Source: an uncultured Bacteroides sp.
Lineage (GTDB): Bacteria; Bacteroidota; Bacteroidia; Bacteroidales; Bacteroidaceae
Length of the DNA stretch: 64,000 nt
NCBI GenBank assembly: GCA_905203765.1
Contig: CAJKXC010000003.1
Span: 32,221 to 96,220, forward strand
Direction of reading: 5' to 3'
Shown here: positions 36,231-46,225 of the stretch, in pieces
How the letters are laid out: every line of letters starts with the position of its first letter
Position numbering within the stretch: the stretch's first letter is position 1
The notes under the pieces: generated by a model
Told to the model about the DNA's origin: nothing
Databases searched by the model: none
What the model saw: only the letters and a program-made list of their open reading frames with translations
Position numbers and translations under genes: made by a program

Positions 36231-36312
36231 TCCGGACCGGGTACGTGTTTTGTCATCATAAGGGCTTATCAATCTATTAGTAATAATTGCTTCACGACTG
36301 CAATATTACGGA

Positions 36313-36320
36313 CAAAAATA
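36313..36320 (-). promoter_or_regulatory. Predicted -7 element of the HTCS gene
   Basis: The minus strand reads TATTTTTG, a perfect TAnnTTTG match, giving a leader of about 140 nt that contains the 11-bp repeat array. No copy of the 22-bp box is present at the expected place, so autoregulation through it is not indicated. Confidence 0.55.
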
Positions 36321-36363
36321 AAAAAAGTGGTCGAGAAACTATCCGAATAGGTTTGATTTCTAT

Positions 36364-36371
36364 TACTTTTG
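36364..36371 (+). promoter_or_regulatory. Predicted -7 element of the receiver-PPDK_N gene
   Basis: TACTTTTG followed by C matches the -7 consensus. The start codon at 36401 lies 30 bp on. A six-codon frame (ATG at 36390, MRNDAQ, stop 36408-36410) overlaps that start. Confidence 0.6.
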
Positions 36372-36400
36372 CCCTATAAATCAACAAAACATGAGAAACG

Positions 36401-39376
36401 ATGCTCAGTAAGTATAAATTAAACCAGCTCTATTTCAAGGACACGCAGTTCGCCAACCTCATGACACGGCGCATCTTCAACGTCCTTCTGATAGCCAATC
36501 CTTACGATGCCTTCATGCTGGAAGATGACGGCCGAATCGATGAAAAGATATTCAACGAATATACTTCCCTCTCCCTGCGCTATCCGCCACGCTTTACACA
36601 GGCATCCACTTGCGAAGAAGCATTGACGCAGCTCGACATCATCTCTTTCGACCTCATCATCTGCATGCCGGGTACGGGAGATAATGACAGCTTTGACGTG
36701 GCACGGCAAATCAAAAGCCAATACGAGCATATTCCCATGGTGATATTGACCCCTTTCAGTCACGGCATCACCAAGCGTATAGCCAATGAGGACCTCAGTC
36801 CCTTTGAATATGTATTCTGCTGGCTGGGAAACACCGACTTACTGGTGTCCATCATCAAACTGATAGAAGACAAGATGAACCTGGAACACGACGTCAACGA
36901 AGTGGGCGTACAGTTGATTCTGGTGGTGGAAGACGGCATCCGTTTCTACTCTTCCATCCTGCCCAACCTGTACAAATTCGTCTTGAAGCAAAGCCAGGAG
37001 TTCTCTACCGAAGCGCTGAATGCCCACCAACGTACGCTGCGCATGAGGGGACGCCCTAAGATTGTGCTGGCGCGTACCTACGAAGAAGCCATCGGCATTT
37101 ACGAGAAATATAAGAACAATATACTGGGAGTGATTACCGATGTCCGCTTCCCCCGCGTAGAGCGCGGCGAGAAAGACGGACTGGCGGGTATCAAGCTATG
37201 CGCCGCCATACGGAAGGAAGACCCGTTCGTGCCTCTTATCATACAGTCGTCCGAGTCGGACAATGCTGCGTATGCCGCCAAGTACGATGCCGCCTTCATC
37301 GACAAGAATTCCAAGAAGATGGATGTGGACTTGCGCCGCATCGTGTCGGACAACTTCGGTTTCGGCGACTTCATCTTCCGCAACCCCGACACGCTGGAAG
37401 AGATAGCCCGCGTAAAGAACCTGAAAGAGTTGCAGAACATCCTGTTTGCCGTGCCGGCAGAGTCGTTCCTCTATCATATCAGCCGCAACCACGTCAGCCG
37501 TTGGCTCTACTCGCGTGCCATGTTCCCCGTTGCCGAGTTCCTGAAACCCATTACCTGGAACAGCCTGCAGGATGTGGATGCACACCGCAAGATTATCTTC
37601 GAAGCCATCGTGAAGTACCGCAAGATGAAGAACCAGGGCGTGGTAGCCGTCTTCAAGCGCGACCGCTTCGACCGCTACTCCAACTTTGCCCGCATCGGTG
37701 ACGGCTCGCTGGGTGGCAAAGGCCGCGGACTGGCATTCATCGACAATATGGTGAAGCATCACCCCGAGTTTGAAGAGTTCGAGAATGCCCGCGTTGCCAT
37801 TCCCAAGACCGTAGTGCTCTGTACCGATGTGTTCGACGAATTTATGGATGCCAACAATCTGTATCAGATAGCCCTCTCCGATGCCGACGATGACCTGATA
37901 CTGCGCTACTTCCTCAAAGCCAAGCTGCCCGACCGCCTGGTAGAGGACTTCTTCACCTTCTTCGATGTAGTGAAGTCGCCCATCGCCATTCGTTCGTCAT
38001 CCTTACTGGAAGACTCGCATTACCAACCGTTTGCAGGTATCTACAACACCTATATGATTCCCTATCTGGACGATAAATACGAAATGCTGCGTATGCTGAG
38101 CGATGCCATCAAGGGAGTCTATGCTTCGGTCTACTTCCGCGACTCGAAGGCTTATATGCAGGCCACCAGTAATGTCATCGACCAGGAGAAGATGGCGGTT
38201 ATCCTGCAAGAGGTGGTCGGCAACCAGTACGGCGAGCGTTACTACCCCAGTATGTCCGGTGTGGCGCGTTCGCTCAACTACTACCCCATCGGCGACGAGC
38301 AGGCGGAAGAAGGTATCGTCAACCTGGCGCTCGGTTTGGGGAAATACATTGTGGACGGCGGCATGACGCTCCGTTTCTCTCCTTATCACCCCAACCAGGT
38401 GTTGCAAACCAGCGAACTGGACATTGCACTGAAGGAGACGCAAACCCGCTTCTATGCCCTCGACCTGCGCAACGCCGGACAGGACTTCTCCATAGACGAT
38501 GGCTTCAACCTGCTGAAACTGCACGTCAAAGAGGCGGAAAAGGACGGTTCGCTGAACTACATTGCCTCTACCTACGACCCTTACGACCAGGTGATACGCG
38601 ATGGGCTATACCCCGGCGGGCGCAAAGTCATCACATTCGCCAACATCTTACAGCACGACGTATTCCCGCTGCCCCGCATCCTGCAACTCGTGCTGAAGTA
38701 CGGACAGCAAGAGATGCGCCGCCCGGTAGAGATAGAATTTGCCGCTACCATGAGCCGCGAGAAGGACAAAACCGGAACTTTCTATCTGCTGCAAATCCGC
38801 CCTATCGTGGACAGCAAGGAGATGCTGGACGAAGACCTCACCGCCATCCCCGACGAGCAAACGTTGCTACGCTCTTACAACTCGCTGGGACACGGCATCA
38901 TGAACGATATCCACGACATCATCTATGTGAAAACGGATGATTACAGTGCTTCCCATAACCAGGAGATAGCCTGGGAAATAGAGAAACTGAACCAGCAATT
39001 CCTGGACGAGAACCGGAACTATGTGCTCGTCGGTCCCGGACGCTGGGGAAGCAGCGACACCTGGCTGGGCATCCCCGTGAAGTGGCCGCACATCAGCGCC
39101 GCCCGCGTAATAGTGGAAGCCGGACTGACGAATTACCGTGTAGACCCCAGCCAGGGAACACACTTCTTTCAGAATCTGACCTCGTTCGGTGTGGGATACT
39201 TCACCATCAATGCGTTTATGAATGACGGAGTGTATAACCAGGACTTCCTCAACGTACAGCCGGCAGTACACGAAACGAAGTATCTGCGCCACGTCCACTT
39301 TGAACAACCGCTCGTGGTGAAGATGGACGGAAAGAAGAAACAAGGAGTAGTACTGCTGCCGGACAACAAACTTTGA
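36401..39376 (+). CDS. Tandem receiver domains fused to a PEP/pyruvate-binding (PPDK_N) ATP-grasp domain
   Basis: This 991-aa cytosolic protein is often annotated as phosphoenolpyruvate synthase, but it does not have that enzyme's full layout. Residues about 25-150 look like a degenerate receiver (the acceptor Asp region reads LIICMPGTG). Residues about 168-320 look like an intact receiver (VVEDG, Asp247 in VITDVRFP, Ser in IQSSES, Lys in FIDKNS). The PPDK_N nucleotide-binding domain spans about 430-790, with GDGSLGGKGRGLAF, SPIAIRSSSLLED and VEIEFAATM...LLQIRP. The C-terminal part has VGPGRWGSSDTWLGIPVKW. I see no phosphohistidine swivelling motif (TGGxxSH) and no PEP-binding TIM barrel. Its role is unknown, perhaps a phosphotransfer or regulatory enzyme. 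Confidence 0.85.
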   Translation: MLSKYKLNQLYFKDTQFANLMTRRIFNVLLIANPYDAFMLEDDGRIDEKIFNEYTSLSLRYPPRFTQASTCEEALTQLDIISFDLIICMPGTGDNDSFDVARQIKSQYEHIPMVILTPFSHGITKRIANEDLSPFEYVFCWLGNTDLLVSIIKLIEDKMNLEHDVNEVGVQLILVVEDGIRFYSSILPNLYKFVLKQSQEFSTEALNAHQRTLRMRGRPKIVLARTYEEAIGIYEKYKNNILGVITDVRFPRVERGEKDGLAGIKLCAAIRKEDPFVPLIIQSSESDNAAYAAKYDAAFIDKNSKKMDVDLRRIVSDNFGFGDFIFRNPDTLEEIARVKNLKELQNILFAVPAESFLYHISRNHVSRWLYSRAMFPVAEFLKPITWNSLQDVDAHRKIIFEAIVKYRKMKNQGVVAVFKRDRFDRYSNFARIGDGSLGGKGRGLAFIDNMVKHHPEFEEFENARVAIPKTVVLCTDVFDEFMDANNLYQIALSDADDDLILRYFLKAKLPDRLVEDFFTFFDVVKSPIAIRSSSLLEDSHYQPFAGIYNTYMIPYLDDKYEMLRMLSDAIKGVYASVYFRDSKAYMQATSNVIDQEKMAVILQEVVGNQYGERYYPSMSGVARSLNYYPIGDEQAEEGIVNLALGLGKYIVDGGMTLRFSPYHPNQVLQTSELDIALKETQTRFYALDLRNAGQDFSIDDGFNLLKLHVKEAEKDGSLNYIASTYDPYDQVIRDGLYPGGRKVITFANILQHDVFPLPRILQLVLKYGQQEMRRPVEIEFAATMSREKDKTGTFYLLQIRPIVDSKEMLDEDLTAIPDEQTLLRSYNSLGHGIMNDIHDIIYVKTDDYSASHNQEIAWEIEKLNQQFLDENRNYVLVGPGRWGSSDTWLGIPVKWPHISAARVIVEAGLTNYRVDPSQGTHFFQNLTSFGVGYFTINAFMNDGVYNQDFLNVQPAVHETKYLRHVHFEQPLVVKMDGKKKQGVVLLPDNKL

Positions 39377-39392
39377 TACTGTTTTAATAAAG

Positions 39393-40304
39393 ATGAAAAA
39401 TATCAAGCAAAACTCCCTTCGTGCATGGCTTCTTGCCGCACGTCCCAAGACACTGACGGCCGCCGTTATCCCCGTACTGCTGGGCAGCGCACTGGCTTTT
39501 GGAGACGGACAGTTCAAGACAACGCCTGCCCTGCTGTGCGCCCTCTTTGCCTGCGGCATGCAGATTGCCGCCAACTTCATCAATGACTTGTTCGACTACC
39601 TGAAAGGAACCGACCGTGAAGACCGGCTGGGTCCCAAGCGTGCCTGTGCCGAAGGGTGGATTACGCCCGGAGCGATGAAGGTAGGGATAGGCGCCATGCT
39701 GACAGTGTCGTGCCTTGCGGGACTCGGGTTGCTCTATGCCGTATGGGGGCAGTTACCGCATGGTGGCTGGGAGCTGGTAGTGTTGGGCGTGGTGTGTATA
39801 CTGTTTGCTTTCCTTTATACCACCGTCTTGTCCTACCGCGGATGGGGCGATGTGCTGGTACTGGTGTTCTTCGGCTTTGTACCCGTGGGGGGCACGTACT
39901 ATGTACAGGCATATACGCTGAACATGGATGTAGTGATACTCTCACTGGTCAGCGGGCTGGCAATAGACACGCTGCTGATGGTGAACAACTATCGCGACCG
40001 CGAGCAGGATGTGGTGAGCGGCAAGCGCACGCTGGTAGTACGCTTCGGCGAAGCCTTCGGCAGAAATATGTATTTAGGACTGGGCATTGCCGCCGTACTG
40101 CTCTGCCTGTGGTTTGTGTACAGTGGCAGACTGACACCACTTGAATTCATCTGGGCACCCTGCGTTTACTTCTATATGCACGCACTGACGTGGCGCAAGA
40201 TGGTAAGCATCCGCAGTGGAGAAAAGCTGAACCGGATATTGGGAGAGACTTCGCGTAATATGCTCTTTCTGGGATTGCTGCTGGCAGTGGCGCTGGCAGC
40301 ATAA
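39393..40304 (+). CDS. menA: 1,4-dihydroxy-2-naphthoate polyprenyltransferase
   Basis: MenA attaches the polyprenyl chain to DHNA in menaquinone synthesis, in the inner membrane. The 303-aa protein has about eight or nine membrane helices. The first Asp-rich motif is NDLFDYLKGTDREDR and the second is NNYRDREQDVVSGKRTL, both typical of UbiA-type prenyltransferases of the MenA branch. It follows the preceding gene by 16 bp. Other men genes are not in the window. Confidence 0.93.
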   Translation: MKNIKQNSLRAWLLAARPKTLTAAVIPVLLGSALAFGDGQFKTTPALLCALFACGMQIAANFINDLFDYLKGTDREDRLGPKRACAEGWITPGAMKVGIGAMLTVSCLAGLGLLYAVWGQLPHGGWELVVLGVVCILFAFLYTTVLSYRGWGDVLVLVFFGFVPVGGTYYVQAYTLNMDVVILSLVSGLAIDTLLMVNNYRDREQDVVSGKRTLVVRFGEAFGRNMYLGLGIAAVLLCLWFVYSGRLTPLEFIWAPCVYFYMHALTWRKMVSIRSGEKLNRILGETSRNMLFLGLLLAVALAA

Positions 40305-40352
40305 CATGCCTGTAACCTGCATCTGCAAGTATCTGCCGGTTGTGACAAACTA

Positions 40353-43142
40353 TCATTTATCACAAATCGGCAGCACAAACCAGAAGCAGGAGCCTTTGCC
40401 CACTTCACTGTCCACTCCAATCTCGCCGCCCAGTTGCTCTATGATACTTTTACTGATGGAAAGCCCCAATCCGGTGCCATGAACAAATGAGTTCAGTTTG
40501 ACGAAGCGGTCGAAGATCTCGGCACACCTTTCCGGTTCGATACCTATGCCCGTATCGGCTACATAGAAGCGCAGATGGGTATCGTCTATCTGCTCATACC
40601 CCACTCGAATACTGCCCGTAGTGGTAAACTTAATGGCATTATTCACAAAGTTGGCAATAACCTGATTCAGACGGTTGCGGTCGCTCACAATCTGGCATTC
40701 CGGCAAGTGGCGGTCAAAGAGAATCTCCACACCCGGTTTTGCTTTCATCTGCATGGCGCGTACTATATCTTCGCACAACAGGTTTACATCCATCTCCCTC
40801 TCCACAAAATCGAAAGTGCCTGCTTCAATCTTCGACAAATCCAGAATGTCGGAAATCAGTTGCAGCAGCAAGTCATTATTCTCCTCTACAATAGCCATAT
40901 ATTGCAGTTTTTCTTCCACATCTTCCGTTTCCGCCATCAGACTGGAGAAGCCGACTATCGCATTCAGCGGGGTACGTATCTCATGGCTCATATTGGCAAG
41001 GAAGGCACTTTTCAGGCGGTCTGCCATCTCGGCCTTCTCTTTCGCCTCAATCAGCTTCGTTTCCGTTTCCTTCAGTTCCGTAATGTCGTAGTTAATGCCT
41101 ATCAGTTCTATCTGCCCGTTCTCCGGATCATACAGATTGACCACAACGTTGGTACGCACCCAGTTCCATACACCCTTTTCTCCCGGACGCTCGACACGCA
41201 TCTCTCCTTTGAAGTCTTTGGCTTCGCCGGTATATGCTTTCTGAAAAAAGTCCAGCATCCGCTTCCTGTCATCGGGATGCATTTTAGAATAAACGCCTAC
41301 CACATCTGCCAATGGAGTATTCTCATCCTCACCCATATTCTTATACCATTGCTTGATGGCATAACCCTTCCGGTCAAGCAAGTTCAACTTGGCATAGCCC
41401 ACCTTGGCATAATCGGAAATCAGCAGGAAGAAGTTCTCGAAGTCGCAGATACGGCTCAACGCATCGATCCGCTCCGTATTATCTATATTAATAAAGGCAT
41501 AACCGGTGAAATTCCCCTGGCTATCATAAATCTTGCTTACCTTGGTATAAAGATTAATTATACCACTTTTGGCAGCAGGATAATAACCGTCAGTATGTTC
41601 AAACGAATAATCCAACCGGAAGTCAACGCTATCTTCCGTCCGTATCCGCTCTATCAACTGAGGGGGAAGATTGGGATTCATAAACAGATTGACACCTATC
41701 ACATCCGATTTATCCCGAACGCCGAATATCTCCATATCCTCGTTGTTGATATCCACCATATAACCATCCTTATCATATATCTCCACTCCGGCAGGTATGT
41801 TGGTGAAGATATTGCGGAACAACTTCTCACTGCGGTCCAAAGCCTGATGTGCCCGTATAGTCTCTGTTGTATCCAGGAACAAAGCAACCACCTCATTCTT
41901 TTCGGGCGAGTACAGCACAACATGACATAATCTGCCCGTACGTTCAAAGCAGAGGTCGAGTTCTTTATGCATCCCACTCTCCAATATCTCAATCAATAGT
42001 TGCAATTTCGATGTCACATCACTATAAAAAGTAGAAGCCATCTTACCCACATATTGCGACACCTCTGTTCCCAAGAAGTCAGAAAGTATCTGATTGGCAT
42101 CTGTTAGCCGGTAATCGCAAGGCTTATTCTCCTCATCGCATACAACAGACATGCGTACATACCCCAAAGGCATATAACGGAACAGATTGCCGAGGAAACT
42201 CCGCTCACGGACAGCCTCATCTTTCGCTTTGCGCAGTTCAATACAGATACTCACAATGTTAGCCAAAGAATTCAGCCACTGATAATCCTCATTAGACCAT
42301 AACACATGATGGTCCACCAGATCAACTCCCATATATCCCCACACCTGGTGGTCTGTAACCAGCGGAACAACCATAAGGGACTTGATGTTCTGTTTGAACA
42401 AGACCTCATATTCTTCGGAAGCCTCTTCGGGCAACTGGCTCAACGATTCCAGCAGAATAGGCGCTTGCTTTAAAATTTGTGTGGTCCACCAAGGAATGCT
42501 CTCAGTAGACAGTTTCTGCAAAGTATCCATTTGCGAATCTACACCCGGTGCCACCACCTCATATGTACAATCCTGATATTGGTAGTCTTCATCGTATTCG
42601 AATATATATACGCGCCCACCATGAAAGAAGTCGAGGATATCCTTCAATATATCATATATGCCCGACCCCATTTCTTCATCTTTCAAGAAACGGAACAAAG
42701 AATGGGAAATGGAATTCTGACGGTACAGCAAGTCGTTGACACGCTGTGCTGCCGTCTTTTCCCGTTCATTCTCCGGTGCTTCTACACGTTGCAACACACC
42801 GAAAGTTCTTATCGGTTCTCCATTCGGCAAGCGTTCTTTATAGCCTACACGCGAGTGTACCCACACAACTCCTTCGGCAGAATTGATAGGAAAAGTCTGT
42901 TCGTAGACATCCAGGTTCTGCGCAAATGCAAATTCATGGGCGATACGAACCCGGTAATCTTCACGTATCATCTGATAGAATTCTTCAAAACTCAACGTAT
43001 CTCCTTTTATTCCGAACAAATCACGCACATATTCGGAACAGAGGTATTGTTTTGAAGAAAAGTCTGCTTCCCACCATCCTATTCTCCCCAAAGCAGAGAG
43101 CCGGCGAAAGCGCTCGCTATCATCATAAGTAGAATTTGCCAT
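40353..43142 (-). CDS. PAS/GAF-domain sensor histidine kinase
   Basis: This 929-aa protein is probably cytosolic, as no convincing membrane helix is seen. It has an N-terminal PAS-like domain (about 5-110), a GAF-like region (about 150-300, SLMVVPLVTDHQVWGYMGVDLVDH) and several PAS domains (about 305-690), including one with the typical end GVWNWVRTNVVVNLY. HisKA with His720 (MSHEIRTPLNAIVGF) is followed by HATPase_c motifs NNAIKF, DTGIGIEPE and HGTGLGLSISKS. It has no receiver or DNA-binding domain, so its partner regulator is elsewhere. An inverted repeat (40333-40373) covers its last codons. Confidence 0.9.
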   Translation of the reverse strand: MANSTYDDSERFRRLSALGRIGWWEADFSSKQYLCSEYVRDLFGIKGDTLSFEEFYQMIREDYRVRIAHEFAFAQNLDVYEQTFPINSAEGVVWVHSRVGYKERLPNGEPIRTFGVLQRVEAPENEREKTAAQRVNDLLYRQNSISHSLFRFLKDEEMGSGIYDILKDILDFFHGGRVYIFEYDEDYQYQDCTYEVVAPGVDSQMDTLQKLSTESIPWWTTQILKQAPILLESLSQLPEEASEEYEVLFKQNIKSLMVVPLVTDHQVWGYMGVDLVDHHVLWSNEDYQWLNSLANIVSICIELRKAKDEAVRERSFLGNLFRYMPLGYVRMSVVCDEENKPCDYRLTDANQILSDFLGTEVSQYVGKMASTFYSDVTSKLQLLIEILESGMHKELDLCFERTGRLCHVVLYSPEKNEVVALFLDTTETIRAHQALDRSEKLFRNIFTNIPAGVEIYDKDGYMVDINNEDMEIFGVRDKSDVIGVNLFMNPNLPPQLIERIRTEDSVDFRLDYSFEHTDGYYPAAKSGIINLYTKVSKIYDSQGNFTGYAFINIDNTERIDALSRICDFENFFLLISDYAKVGYAKLNLLDRKGYAIKQWYKNMGEDENTPLADVVGVYSKMHPDDRKRMLDFFQKAYTGEAKDFKGEMRVERPGEKGVWNWVRTNVVVNLYDPENGQIELIGINYDITELKETETKLIEAKEKAEMADRLKSAFLANMSHEIRTPLNAIVGFSSLMAETEDVEEKLQYMAIVEENNDLLLQLISDILDLSKIEAGTFDFVEREMDVNLLCEDIVRAMQMKAKPGVEILFDRHLPECQIVSDRNRLNQVIANFVNNAIKFTTTGSIRVGYEQIDDTHLRFYVADTGIGIEPERCAEIFDRFVKLNSFVHGTGLGLSISKSIIEQLGGEIGVDSEVGKGSCFWFVLPICDK

Positions 43143-43165
43143 ATCTTTACAATTGGATTAAGATA

Positions 43166-43173
43166 CAAATGTA
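43166..43173 (-). promoter_or_regulatory. Predicted -7 element of the sensor kinase gene
   Basis: The minus strand reads TACATTTG, a perfect TAnnTTTG match, about 24 bp before the start codon. On the plus strand CACCTTTGC near 43328 is a one-mismatch candidate for the divergent TonB receptor gene. Confidence 0.55.
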
Positions 43174-43358
43174 GGCATAAAACTCCAATATGCAATCCTT
43201 AGTATTTATTTTTTATAATATCATTGCAAAGGACTATAGTATATCCACAGAGTACAGTAACACATTTGCAATATTTATGAAAAAGAAACGTATGCTTTGT
43301 GTATTACCCGCGTAACATGAATGTCTCACCTTTGCGGCGGATAAAGAAATAATAAACA

Positions 43359-46163
43359 ATGAGCATGAAATTGGACTTAGGAAGGATTCTCTTCCTTATT
43401 TTGCTACTGACACTCTCCGCTATGGCAGCCATGGCGGGCAACATCAAAGGAACCGTACTGGACAAACAAACCAAAGAACCACTGACCGGCGCCACAGTAC
43501 AGATAGAAGGTACCGCGCAAGGTGTGGCGGCGGACATAGACGGCGCCTATACGCTGGAAGTAAAAGATGGCACCTACACCGTAGTCGTAAGATATATAGG
43601 ATACCGCGATATATCGTTGCCCAACGTGAAAGTGAAGGGCAACACCGAACTGAACTTTGAAATGGAAAGTGACGCGCAGGCATTGAGCGAAGTCTCCGTG
43701 ACCGCCGTTGCCAAAAAGAACAACGAAGTAGCCCTGATGCAGGAACAACGCCGCAGCCTCGTAGTACAGAGCGGCGTGTCTGCCCAGCAGATAGCCAAGA
43801 CACAGGACAAGGATGCATCCGAAGTCATCAAGCGCGTACCGGGCGTCTCCATCATCGACGAAAAGTTCGTGATGGTGCGCGGACTCTCACAGCGATATAA
43901 CAATGTATGGATGAACGGCAGCGCCGTGCCCAGTTCCGAAGCCGACTCACGCGCCTTCTCCTTCGACATCATCCCCAGCTCGCAGCTCGACAACATGGTC
44001 ATCGTGAAGAGTCCGGCACCGGAATATCCTGCCGACTTCACCGGTGGCTTCATCCTGATAAACACCAAGGATATGCCCGGCAGCAACAGCTTCAACATCT
44101 CCGTAGGAACCAGCATCAACGACCAGACGCACTTCAAGGACTTCGTCAAGTCCAAAGGAAGCGGTATGGACTGGCTGGGATTCGGCAGCGGATTCCGCAG
44201 CCTGGATGCAGGAATGAAAGGGAAGCTGAATATGTATCCGGGATACGACACAGGTAATAATCCCCGTGTGGATGTATTGAACAACGGCTTCCACAACGAT
44301 TGGACGCTAAAGACCATCAACCCCTGGGGCGACCTGAAACTGAACATGGCGTACAACCACCGTTGGGAAACCGAAAGCGGACGCATGTACGGACTGCTGG
44401 CTGCCGTAAACTACAGCAACAGTTACAAAACCTTCCTCGACATGGAGAATTCGCTTTACGGCCCCTACGACGTAACCAACGACAAAGAAGTGTTCATGCG
44501 TAAAGCCACAGATAATCAATACAGCAACGATGTCCGCCTGGGTGCCATGCTGAACCTGACCTTCCAGCCACGCAACAGCAACCACCGCTACGAATGGAAG
44601 AACATCTTCAACCAGATAGCCAAAGACCGCTACTCGGAACGCACAGGCTTCAACGCCCAGCCCGATAAAATCAATAACCTGGAATACTACTACTCCAGCC
44701 GGACGACCTATAACACTCAGTTCACAGGCAAGCACACCTTCGACAACAACCATCTGGACTGGAGCGTAGGCTACGCTTATGCCAACCGTGACCTGCCGGA
44801 CCGTCGTCTCATTGAACGGAACGACCGTACCAATGCCACCATGAGCCTCTATCGTATCAAGCGTGAATTTACCAAACTGGACGAACATATTGCCTCGGCC
44901 AACGCCAACTATCGCCGTGACTTCCGGTTCGGCGAAATAGAGCCTACCCTGAAAGCAGGAGTCTATGGCGAATATCGCACACGTACTTACAATACCCGTG
45001 AGTTCCAATACTACTGGCAACCCAAAAACAACCTGCCGGCAGGATTCGAGTACGATGGAGACCTGGCAAGCAATGTCCTGATAGATTCCAACTACGGCCC
45101 GGACAAGCTCTATATGCAAGAGGTGGTAAACTACATGAACAACTACGAAGGCAAGAACACCCAGATATCCGGCTATGCAGGCATCAACCTGCCCGTGGGC
45201 GCTTTCAGCTTCTATGCCGGAGCCCGTTACGAGTATACTCACCAAGAGTTAATAATGAATACCAAGCAATACGAAGAAAGCAAACATAGTACGGACTATG
45301 ACTACAAAGACCTGTTCCCCTCTGTCAATGCTACCTACAAACTCAGCGAGAAGCACCAGTTTCGCCTGGCTTACGGTAAGTCGGTAAACCGTCCCGAGTT
45401 CCGCGAGCTCTCTACCTCGGTGTACTATGACTTCGATTTGGGTAGTAGCGTAATGGGTAATGCCGACCTGAAGGCCGCCTATATCGAGAACGTAGACCTG
45501 CGCTACGAATGGTATCCGAGCAACGGCGAACAGATTTCCGTAGCCTTGTTCTACAAGCACTTCAACAACCCCATCGAGTGGACCTACACCATGTCGGGCG
45601 GAACAGACCCCATCTACTCCTACGTCAATGCCAAAGGAGCCAACAACTATGGTGTGGAAGTAGATATCCGCAAGAATCTCGACTTTATCGGATTGAGAAA
45701 CTTCAGCCTCTCCTTCAACGGAGCATGGATCAAGAGCAAAGTACAGTTCAACGAAGGCACCAATAACATAGACCGCCCCATGCAGGGGCAGTCCCCCTAC
45801 CTCATCAATACGGGAATCTTCTACAACAACCAGGAGAAGGGATGGAATGCCGCCATACTCTACAACCGCATAGGTAAGCGTATCATCGGCGTGGGCAACC
45901 GCTATGGAAGTTCTTCGGAAGGCGATGCCCGCAACATACCCAACTCCTACGAAATGCCACGCAACAGCATCGACCTCTCGTTGAGCAGAAAGTGGGGAAA
46001 CTGGGAAATAAAAGCTGCCATACGCGACTTGCTGGCAGAGCGCTACTACTTCAAGCAATTTGAAGACGTGAAAGTGAACGGGAAAACCCGTACCATCGAA
46101 GAAGTGACCCGCAGCTACAAGCCCGGACGCAATTACAATCTGACAATAGGTTATAGTTTTTAA
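43359..46163 (+). CDS. TonB-dependent outer-membrane receptor with CarboxypepD-like domain
   Basis: This 934-aa receptor has a signal peptide (about 1-27, SAMAAMAG), a carboxypeptidase-D-like domain (about 28-105, IKGTVLDKQTKEPLTGATVQIEG) and a plug (about 120-240, RVPGVSIIDEKFVMVRGLSQRYN). A barrel ends in NLTIGYSF. It lacks the SusC VVVGYG signature and has no SusD partner. The next gene, 62 bp on, encodes a surface lipoprotein with a predicted beta-helix. Receptor-lipoprotein pairs of this kind suggest uptake of a non-glycan or unusual ligand, but the substrate is unknown. ATG at 43365 is an alternative start. Confidence 0.9.
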   Translation: MSMKLDLGRILFLILLLTLSAMAAMAGNIKGTVLDKQTKEPLTGATVQIEGTAQGVAADIDGAYTLEVKDGTYTVVVRYIGYRDISLPNVKVKGNTELNFEMESDAQALSEVSVTAVAKKNNEVALMQEQRRSLVVQSGVSAQQIAKTQDKDASEVIKRVPGVSIIDEKFVMVRGLSQRYNNVWMNGSAVPSSEADSRAFSFDIIPSSQLDNMVIVKSPAPEYPADFTGGFILINTKDMPGSNSFNISVGTSINDQTHFKDFVKSKGSGMDWLGFGSGFRSLDAGMKGKLNMYPGYDTGNNPRVDVLNNGFHNDWTLKTINPWGDLKLNMAYNHRWETESGRMYGLLAAVNYSNSYKTFLDMENSLYGPYDVTNDKEVFMRKATDNQYSNDVRLGAMLNLTFQPRNSNHRYEWKNIFNQIAKDRYSERTGFNAQPDKINNLEYYYSSRTTYNTQFTGKHTFDNNHLDWSVGYAYANRDLPDRRLIERNDRTNATMSLYRIKREFTKLDEHIASANANYRRDFRFGEIEPTLKAGVYGEYRTRTYNTREFQYYWQPKNNLPAGFEYDGDLASNVLIDSNYGPDKLYMQEVVNYMNNYEGKNTQISGYAGINLPVGAFSFYAGARYEYTHQELIMNTKQYEESKHSTDYDYKDLFPSVNATYKLSEKHQFRLAYGKSVNRPEFRELSTSVYYDFDLGSSVMGNADLKAAYIENVDLRYEWYPSNGEQISVALFYKHFNNPIEWTYTMSGGTDPIYSYVNAKGANNYGVEVDIRKNLDFIGLRNFSLSFNGAWIKSKVQFNEGTNNIDRPMQGQSPYLINTGIFYNNQEKGWNAAILYNRIGKRIIGVGNRYGSSSEGDARNIPNSYEMPRNSIDLSLSRKWGNWEIKAAIRDLLAERYYFKQFEDVKVNGKTRTIEEVTRSYKPGRNYNLTIGYSF

Positions 46164-46225
46164 TATATACAATAGAGAGACTAACAGTTTTAAGAAAACA
46201 AACAAGTTCCAAAAACTAAAGAAGT

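Noticed and set aside
36167..36259. N-terminal extension of the HTCS from the ATG at 36259
   Set aside because: The extra 31 residues are encoded mostly by 11-bp tandem repeats, and the proper signal/anchor begins after the ATG at 36166.
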